Assembly (NCBI GenBank): GCA_030685235.1
Contig: MU839106.1
Coordinates: 124,001 to 188,000, forward strand
Direction: 5' to 3'
DNA: 64,000 bases
Source of the DNA: Copromyces sp. CBS 386.78
Taxonomy: Eukaryota; Ascomycota; Sordariomycetes; Sordariales; Sordariaceae
Below, in pieces: positions 57,605-64,000 of this stretch (the stretch's first letter is position 1; each line of letters starts with the position of its first letter). The position numbers and the translations under genes are program-made. The notes beneath the pieces are model-generated. The model was not told where the DNA came from. It saw only the letters and a list, made by a program, of their open reading frames with translations, and did no database searches.

Positions 57605-58376
57605 GATGGGCGAATTGGGGGGGGGGTATGGAGAGAAGAAGGAAGAGAAAAGGGTAAAAAGAAGAAGATTAAATTAATACGGGCGACAACAGCCCTTTGT
57701 AAAGTTGGAAGCGCAGAGAAGTGTTGTCGGCGCTGCGTTGAATGGTGCAAGCAAGGAAAGGGGGGGGGGAAGGTGGAAAAAGGTGGAGGATGAGTTGGCG
57801 ATTAAGAATGGAAGTGTGGAAGTGGAAGCTGGCCGAAAGCACAATCAAGCGAAAGGGAAGGCGGAAGGCGGTGGTGCGTCGCGAGATCTGTCCAAAAAGT
57901 CGCCCAAGTTGTGATGTGTCCAATTTGGAGGGTCCCGGTGCTAGTGCTCTTGGGAAGGGACCCATACAACACGTGACTTGTAACCAATGAAAGTTACGAA
58001 TTGCATGGCCAGCCTTCTGGAGCTGGAACGAGCTTCTGACGTTTGCAGGGGAGAGCAACCTCCAACTCGCACCCAGAACGAGGGAGCTCCTTCGGCAGGC
58101 AACATCCGGACCGTCCACAAGGAAGGCATCCCTCCAGCCGCAGGGGTTAGGGGTTAACGTGTGGATGTTGTCTTTCTTATCGATAACAACCCGTCCGTCA
58201 ACTTCCTGGGGATGGAAGGTGGGCTTGGTGGGGTTGATGCCTGCCGGTGTTACTGTATTAGGTTGTCAATTCCAATTCAATCCCGTCTTGATCTTTTTTT
58301 GTTCTTTTTTCCCAATCCGTCAACCCTCAGAGCAATGCGCCTCTACACCTCGACAAGCACCTCCGGATAACCGTCA
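57605..58376. promoter_or_regulatory. Bidirectional promoter region of SEC61 and MOD5
   Basis: The region serves SEC61 (-) and MOD5 (+). It has a G-run and polypurine stretch next to SEC61 (57616-57780). On the MOD5 side lies a short upstream open frame at 58335-58370 (ATG CGC CTC TAC ACC, 11 codons, TAA), which ends just before the first MOD5 ATG. Confidence 0.5.
58335..58370 (+). other. Upstream open reading frame in the MOD5 leader
   Basis: An 11-codon frame (MRLYTSTSTSG, TAA) ends 6 bp before the MOD5 ATG at 58377. Its ATG has an A-containing context (AGCAATGC). It could lower initiation at the first MOD5 start. It lies in the leader only if transcription begins upstream of 58335, which is not shown. 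Confidence 0.35.
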
Positions 58377-59977
58377 ATGAGGTGGACGATACCACATTTC
58401 TCCCAGGCCATCCGATCCGTCTTTCGCACAGCAACAATGGCCGACCCTCTGGTTGTCATTTACGGGTCCACGGGCACCGGCAAGTCTGATGTACGACAGC
58501 TACCTCCATTCCATCACCATTGTCTCTGGTCCCGTCTCCGTGTTCCTATGCGCTGATCAATCTCCTACGATTCCAGCTTGCCGTGGAACTGGCGACCCGA
58601 TTCAATGGCGAAATCATCAACGCCGACGCCATGCAAATGTATCGAGGCCTACCCATCATCACCAACCAGCTCACCCCCGAAGAGCAGCGCGGCATCCCCC
58701 ACTACCTCCTCGGCAACATTGGGCTCGACGAGGAGCCATGGTCTGTTACCAGCTGGAAGCGCGAAGCAACGAGGATAATATCGGATATTAGGTTGAGGGG
58801 CAAGCTGCCCATTGTAGTAGGAGGAACTTCGTACTACCTTGACGGCCTGTTGTTCGACGAGAAGCTGGTTGAGTCGGATCCTGCGACGACGGAGGAATCT
58901 GAGGCAGCCGCCAAAATTACACGAGAAGAACTCGCAAGTCAACATCCAATCCTTCGCGAGTCTGCCGAGGTCATGCTGGCCAAGCTACAAGAAGTCGACC
59001 CAGTCATGGCCGAGCGCTGGCACCCAAAAGATATTCGCAAGATTCGCAACTCGCTCGAGATCTACCTTACAACTGGCCGCCGTGCCTCCGACATTTATGC
59101 TGAGCAGCGCGCTCGAAAAGAAGCCAAGCGGGCAGACCAACCACCGAGCCCCTGGAACTTGCTCCTATTCTGGCTCTACGCCAAGCCCCATGTGCTTAAC
59201 GAACGCCTTGACAAGCGCGTGGACAAGATGGTAGCCAACGGCCTCCTGGACGAAACATCATCAGTCTACGACTACTTGCAGGGTCGGCTTGCGGCCGGTG
59301 ACACCGTCGACCGCACCAAGGGCATCTGGCAGTCCATCGGGTTCCGCCAATTCGAATCCTATCTAACAGCTGTCAAGTCTACTGAAACCGAAACCCCACA
59401 AGCCGCACTCGAAAGACTCAAGCAACAAGGAATGGAGGACACCAAGACAGCAACGCGCCAGTACGCAAAATACCAAATCCGGTGGGTTGCCCGAAAGACT
59501 ATTGCAGCCCTCCAGGAAGAGAACCTCTTGTCCAAATTCTATCTTCTGGATTCGTCCAACATTTCCCAATGGCATTCTGAAGTAGCCGAGAAGGGTAGCT
59601 CTCTACTAGCGAAGCACCTTGCCCATCAGCCACTGCCGCGGCCGGAAGAGTTGTCGGACACTGCGAGGGAGGTGCTGGCCGAGCAGTTGGAAAGGAGCAA
59701 TCGACCCGAGACGATATGCAACAAGACATGTGAGGTGTGCGAGAAGGAGTTTAGGATCGAAGAACAGTGGCAGAAGCACCTCAAGAGCAAGAAGCACCAG
59801 AAGGCCGCCAAGTGGGCAAAGAGACAGGCAGAGGGGTGGCCCACCAGGGGAGAGGGCAAGGGCGACAAAGTGGAAGAAACAGACGACGATGCCGATGCCG
59901 ATGCCGATGCCGATGCCGATGCTGATGCTGATGCTGATGCTGATGCTGATGCTGATGGGAAGGTCCCAAAGCCCTAG
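58377..59977 (+). CDS. MOD5: tRNA dimethylallyltransferase (isopentenyltransferase) MOD5, two possible starts
   Basis: The enzyme adds an isopentenyl group to A37 of tRNAs reading UNN codons. Exon 1 ends at 58490 and exon 2 is 58577-59977 (86-nt intron). From the ATG at 58377 the product has 504 residues, from the in-frame ATG at 58437 484. The extra MRWTIPHFSQAIRSVFRTAT is basic and amphipathic, like a mitochondrial presequence; yeast Mod5 is distributed between mitochondria and cytosol/nucleus by the same two-start trick. The P-loop is GSTGTGKS (residues 30-37), followed by the INADAMQMYRGLPIITN and VVGGTSYYLDGLL blocks and the conserved KRVDKMVANGLLDE and GIWQSIGFRQF. A C2H2 (matrin-type) zinc finger, CEVCEKEFRIEEQWQKHLKS, is near the C-terminus, as in eukaryotic members. 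The tail is a long Asp-Ala repeat made by a GATGCC/GATGCT hexanucleotide. Confidence 0.94.
59886..59957. repeat. (GATGCY)n hexanucleotide in the MOD5 coding exon
   Basis: Twelve units, five or six GATGCC followed by GATGCT, encode the C-terminal Asp-Ala repeat. The frame is kept throughout. Confidence 0.9.
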
Positions 59978-60148
59978 TTCGGAAGCTGCGTTGCTGGATG
60001 AGCCAGTTTCACATGATACCCGTGGATATAAGCCCACAATGCTCCCACCATTCCCCAATCTGTCCAAGTCGATCCCGCACTCTACCTTCTACATCCCTAC
60101 TATTCTGACATCGATATTATCTTCCCTTTTTTTTTTCAGTGGCGCACC

Positions 60149-62092
60149 ATGCCGATCGAACGGGCCGATCCTTCGTGGCTCGTTCTAACGGACGAGGACT
60201 CCCTTGGCCTGCAACAGTACGGCGTATTAGATCTGAACTATGAGTCCGGATACCAGGAACTGCACAAAGGCTGCTTCTTCAGGCACGATGACATCTCAAA
60301 TGCCCTCCGCGAATTGCCACCGAAGTCGACCGATATGCTAAAGATACCATTGATTCTCGTTTCACGCAGAGTCCTTATTTGGCTCGGCTTCAGTGATAAG
60401 ATGGCCGACCAGCTGTGGCAACAATGGCTTAACATGCACGGCAACAGAACGCCTGGCGTCTTGGAATTCCGCGACACCGTTTTGACCCATTTTTGTCTCC
60501 CCGACGTTGCCGGTACAATCCTAACTCTTGACCCATTCACCGACGATGATAGCGAATGGAGACAAATCCTTCACGCGCATGGTCTCTCCCAACAATTTGT
60601 GGACATGATCATGGACCCTCGTTTCCGTGAGCAACGACTAATAGAATCCTGCGTATACTGGATTGAAGATACCCTGCGACAGCGTTGGGACTTGTTGATC
60701 AAAATACACGAAACCTCGAGGAAGAGAACCGCTCGGATTTGGGAAAATCATGACTGGCACATAGACACGCCATCATCACCACCCTTATCGAAACTAGACC
60801 TCTACAAAGCCCGCTAGCAGCAGGGGCAGGTGGAATGGCAACGGGAACGGCAACGTAATCGGAACATGAGGGACTCGGCCTCAGCCTCATCCTCAGACTC
60901 GGCCTCGGACGAAGACGAAGACAAAGTACCTGAATTTTACACCGCAAAGAACCTTCCCTGTGAAGGAACAGTTCCCGAATCTACATTCCTCACAGGGCTC
61001 AGGGAATCTCTAGTTCTTCCTTGCGCATGCGACGTTCGCAAAGACAGCAGAAGACACCAAGGACAGGATCACTTGATACTGTACAAAGTCGTGACCAGTA
61101 CACAGCTCAAAGACATTAGACTATCTAGCCATGGCAATCCGGATCCTATGGTGTTGTCCAACATCGACAGCTTAGTAGAGATACGCAGAGAGCCGGAGCG
61201 GGAACCTTTTCTCTACAACGACACCACCGGCGACGACGACACTGGGAACAGTGCGGCTTCCGTGGGGTCACAGAGAAGAGCACGCAAAAGGCTCGTCTTC
61301 TCCACCTCTGACCGCGAACTTGCGCTGGCTGAGTACAAGTGGGCTGTGCACCGGCTCGACAAGTCCGTCGGGACCGCTGACGGCGCCAAATTCGCAGGTG
61401 GTGCAGACGTGCGGATGCTGGAGATCCGCATCCCCATGGAAGAAATCGACGACCTCCTTCAGGCTAAGCTTGCCCACTTCACCCAGCACTTCACCCAGCA
61501 ACCGTACGGGTCGGACAAGTCGTTCATCATGTGGCGGGAGATGGCCATGTTTTCGAGGTACAAAGAGCTGCTGAGGCCGTCGTCGTTTGCCCGCATCACG
61601 GCTGGTTGGTGGAAGATAAAGGCACCGCATATCCTTGAAACGAGGAGAACCGTAGAACCAACTCTATGTGCTATCAGAGAGGGCAAGTGGATTGTACTTG
61701 GTTGTCCCGCTGTGAGGAGGAGGTTCTTATGGCAGAAATTGACTGCTTCCATAGCCGCAAAAAAAGGCACAGCCACCTCTGGCAAGCCAAAGGAAACAGC
61801 AACGGCAACGGCAACGACAACGACAACGACACCGACACCGACACCGACAACCAACAAAGACCTCGCCAAAAATGCATCACCGTCCTCCCCATCGTTATCC
61901 TCATCGTCCTGTGCCCCTAATGCTGACCACAACTACCCATCAGGGGATTTGAAATACTGTATCTTCACTGGTGATTATTCCTTGGGGCCGGTGGATGAGC
62001 ATATCTTCAACGTGACCGAGGATTGGATGCGGGACTGGCTCTTCAAGAGAATTTGTTACTTTGAGGCACATAAGGTTGTTCTGGATGAATGA
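60149..62092 (+). CDS. Fungal hypothetical protein gene, long frame interrupted by one in-frame TAG
   Basis: A frame from ATG 60149 runs 222 codons to TAG at 60815-60817, then continues in the same frame for 424 codons to TGA at 62090. Both halves read as one protein. The N-part has conserved-looking segments (NYESGYQELHKGCFFRHDDI, LPLILVSRRVLIWLGFSD-like, EWRQILHAHGLSQQFVDMIM). After the stop the frame reads QQGQVEWQRERQRNRN, an acidic Ser/Asp tract, and a folded-looking part (FIMWREMAMFSRYKELLRP, WWKIKAPHILETRR, DEHIFNVTEDWMRDWLFKR). I see no GTRNG donor between about 60640 and 60815, so no intron removes the TAG. A CAG-to-TAG change in a CAG run is the simplest explanation; alternatives are stop readthrough or a second, GTG-less downstream gene starting at ATG 60869. 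The family was not recognised. Confidence 0.6.
61796..61857. repeat. (AACGGC/AACGAC/ACCGAC) imperfect hexanucleotide in a coding exon
   Basis: About nine units encode a Thr-Ala, Thr-Thr and Thr-Pro run within the hypothetical gene. The frame is kept. Confidence 0.8.
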
Positions 62093-62653
62093 GGCTGATT
62101 GGGTCAAAAATGAATAGAGAACCGGGATTGCAGGACGCCCGGAAGCTAAAAAGCGGATGCAATCACGACTACGCTGCAAGAGGGGTGGGAATGGATATAT
62201 ATCACCAGCGTTTTTACTGCAACTGGATTCAATTTGTACATATTTGAGCAAAGATGGGTGAACAGCGAATATGGAATATCAACAGGCTTAGTTGAACTCT
62301 GTGACTCTTCACTCCCGAGTTCGGTGTGCGTTAGGTTTCAATTCTTGATTCATCGACCACTGACTGCTCTTGGAACATGGTATGTAGGTATGTATCTCTT
62401 GCTCCCGCTCAGAGGTGTGGTGAGTGAAGAAATTCTATGCCCTGCTCCAAGAGGGTGGATGGGTGTTAACAGGAACAGAACCAAAAGGTGAGACAGTATT
62501 ATTATTTATTTTGACGTGTCAAGTTATCTGGGAAACTGACATATATAAGGTATAGACAAACTCACCCGCCGAATCCTCTTCACGGTTTGAAGGTGTAGGT
62601 AAGTAAGTACAAGGGGGGCAAAAGGGGGGCAAGACCGGCATGATATCCCACCA

Positions 62654-62678
62654 AAAAAAAAAAAAAAAAAAAAAAAAG
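62654..62678. repeat. Poly-A tract
   Basis: About 25 consecutive A residues, followed by a purine tract. Confidence 0.85.
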
Positions 62679-62860
62679 GGGAGAAAGGATGAAGGAAACC
62701 GGAAAAAAAAAGGAAAAAGACAAGGAGAAAGAAAAGAAGGGAAAAGGGGGTGATCACCACTACGAACGGACGGACGGACGAAGAGCGAACGAAGGATTTG
62801 CAAATCTCGGAAGACTGGCGGGTTGTCTGAGGGAAGAGAGATGGGAAGGTGGAACGGGAG

Positions 62861-62862
<2 letters not shown>

Positions 62863-62894
<32 letters not shown>
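62863..62894. repeat. (GT)16 microsatellite
   Basis: About 16 uninterrupted GT units. Confidence 0.9.
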
Positions 62895-62896
<2 letters not shown>

Positions 62897-63316
62897 ACAA
62901 ATAAACTAGTCAGGGCAGTTGTTCTCTTTTAGAACTCAAACTAAAACATCATTCACGATATACTCGAATAAAGAAGAGAGGATAGAGATGAGCTCTAGAG
63001 GCAGAGTAGGTATGTATGTATGTATGTATGCCTACATAACAACTACCTACCATATATCATCTATAAATTCTTTTTATCACTCTCGGTTCTTGCCTAGGTT
63101 ATTGCTCTGCACGTTCCACTCACTCCCTGAGCAACCTTCCATTCTTGGTCTTTCTCTTTTCACACCTCCCATCCTCCTCCTCACCAACCAACCAACCAAC
63201 CTCTCTGGCCTCTTCCGTTATCAACCTCATACTCCGAAACCTCTTCCACACCCTCACTACTAAATAACCCCTGATATCCCAGCCCAGCCCAACCCTTTCT
63301 TTGTTCGCTATTTCTT

Positions 63317-64000
63317 TCACTGATTCCCAACAACAAACCTAGCCGTGGCGATCCGCATCCTCTTCCCGTACCAAATAACCGGTATCAACAACAGACTGAA
63401 AACGCCCAGGATGACGGTAAACCCGCCCCCGAAAACGACCAAGTACCCTTGCTTGGCGACCCAGTCGCTGACGAAGAAGGTCCAGGCGAAGGGGATGAGG
63501 CCGCGCAGGATGCAGATCATGACGAAACAGTCCGAGGCGAGGTTGGCGTACGAGTCGATGAGCTTGTTGTGTGTAAGTTGTGTGTTGTTGTCAGTATAGT
63601 ACAGGTGAGACGGGGAGAGAATGACTGACGATGGGAGGATGGGAGGAAGGAAGGAAGGGAGGGAAGGGGGTATGTATCTACAAAGAAGGGATGACGGGAA
63701 AAACGGATGACGGGAAAAAGGGGGGGAGATGAATGAATGAAGGAAGAGAGAGGAATATGAGTGGGAAGAAAGAGAAGGACAGGACAGGACAGGAATTTGC
63801 AAAAAAGGGAAGAAAAGGAAGGGAAGAAAAGGGAAGAAAAGGGAAGGGTAGAAGAGAGAGAGAGAGAGAGCAAAAGAGAAAGAAGAAAAGAAAAAAAACA
63901 AAAAACTCACATAATTAAACCAAACCCCCGGCACCCCCGCCGCCCCAAAGCTGACCATCCCAAACCCAAACACCAGCCCAAGCCAACTATACCTATTGAC
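63317..64000 (-). CDS. MFS transporter, C-terminal part (gene continues beyond the window)
   Basis: Only the last two exons are inside the window: one running from beyond 64000 to 63911 and the last, 63317-63562. The first encodes GLVFGFGMVSFGAAGVPGVW and ends Phe-Asn-Tyr at a GTGAGT donor; the last starts LIDSYANLASDCFVMICILR and contains two more helices (FAWTFFVSDWV, YLVVFGGGFTVILGVFSLLL) and the cytoplasmic tail WYGKRMRIATARF. The Asn-Tyr-x-(L/I)-DSY pattern and the closing G-KR(I/M)R are typical of the drug/H+ antiporter type of major facilitator proteins in ascomycetes. The intron between them, 348 nt, is the longest in the window and mostly purine microsatellite. Substrate unknown; the N-terminal six or more helices are not visible here. 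Confidence 0.78.
   Translation of the reverse strand, partial: VNRYSWLGLVFGFGMVSFGAAGVPGVWFNYVSFLFFFFSSFSFALSLSLFYPSLFFPFLPFLFFPFLQIPVLSCPSLSSHSYSSLFLHSFISPPFSRHPFFPSSLLCRYIPPSLPSFLPPILPSSVILSPSHLYYTDNNTQLTHNKLIDSYANLASDCFVMICILRGLIPFAWTFFVSDWVAKQGYLVVFGGGFTVILGVFSLLLIPVIWYGKRMRIATARFVVGNQ
63620..63900. repeat. Purine-rich low-complexity tract inside the last MFS intron
   Basis: GGAAGGAAGG, GAATGAATGA, GGACAGGACAGGACAGG and GAGAGAGAGAGAGAG runs fill most of the intron on the + strand (CT-rich on the coding strand). Confidence 0.8.

Larger units (their letters stand above)
62093..63316. other. Intergenic region rich in microsatellites
   Basis: Tail-to-tail 3' flanks of the hypothetical gene and the MFS gene. 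It contains poly-A (62654-62678), AAGGAAA-type purine tracts to 62750, (GGAC)n near 62770, (GT)n at 62863-62894 and (TATG)n at 63011-63030. No gene is seen. Confidence 0.55.

Noticed and set aside
1..64000. CRISPR arrays, insertion sequences, bacterial operons or a viral region
   Set aside because: Spliceosomal introns and eukaryotic genes throughout; no array of spaced repeats, no transposase or integrase frame, no virus-like frame was seen.

Overview
The window looks like nuclear DNA of a filamentous ascomycete, most likely a sordariomycete close to Neurospora/Sordaria. The introns are mostly 48-140 nt with GTRAGT-type donors and CTAAC-like branch points. A lone 5S rRNA gene sits between protein genes, as in Neurospora. 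The gene set is typical of such fungi: a GH72 cell-wall enzyme, Bys1, a fungal rhodopsin-domain protein, a heme-thiolate peroxygenase, a Fig1-type protein, homoaconitase and Zn2Cys6 regulators. Intergenic DNA is full of microsatellites. The species cannot be fixed from the sequence alone, and all exon models here were spliced by hand.

Layout. 1-5.4 kb holds no convincing gene, only an old tandem duplication. 5.4-10 kb has two secreted or cell-wall genes on the + strand: a GPI-anchored GH72 glucanosyltransferase and a Bys1-domain protein. 10-23.7 kb is gene-poor. It contains a tRNA-Lys(CUU) relic with four insertions, a probably frameshifted small gene, a 25-bp minisatellite, a C-terminal relic of a DAHP synthase gene with an in-frame TAG, and two further decayed reading frames. 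The octamer TAGAGGTA is over-represented in the 9-33 kb part of the window.

23.8-38.7 kb: a seven-helix rhodopsin-domain protein (-), the 18S rRNA D-site endonuclease NOB1 (+), the H/ACA snoRNP protein NOP10 (-), a Cys-rich small protein (+), an intron-containing tRNA-Glu(CUC), a heme-thiolate peroxygenase (-) and a large Zn2Cys6 regulator (-). 42.3-54.3 kb: a Fig1-type membrane protein (+), mitochondrial homoaconitase LYS4 (-), a second Zn2Cys6 regulator (+), a divergent 5S rRNA gene and an OYE-type flavin oxidoreductase (+). 55.1-64 kb: an intron-containing tRNA-Pro(AGG) (-), SEC61 alpha (-), and the tRNA isopentenyltransferase MOD5 divergent from it (+). Then come a fungal hypothetical gene whose long frame is cut by one TAG codon (+), and the 3' end of an MFS transporter gene (-) running off the window.

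Most genes are unrelated housekeeping or accessory functions, and no biosynthetic cluster or defence island is evident. Functional themes that recur are ribosome and tRNA biology (NOB1, NOP10, 5S, tRNAs, MOD5) and cell surface or secretion (GH72, Bys1, Fig1-type, SEC61). The strongest anomalies are the CpA-to-TpA-type in-frame TAG in the 60.1-62.1 kb gene, the multiply inserted tRNA-Lys relic, the TAGAGGTA repeat family that also invades a coding exon, and the two in-frame starts of MOD5.
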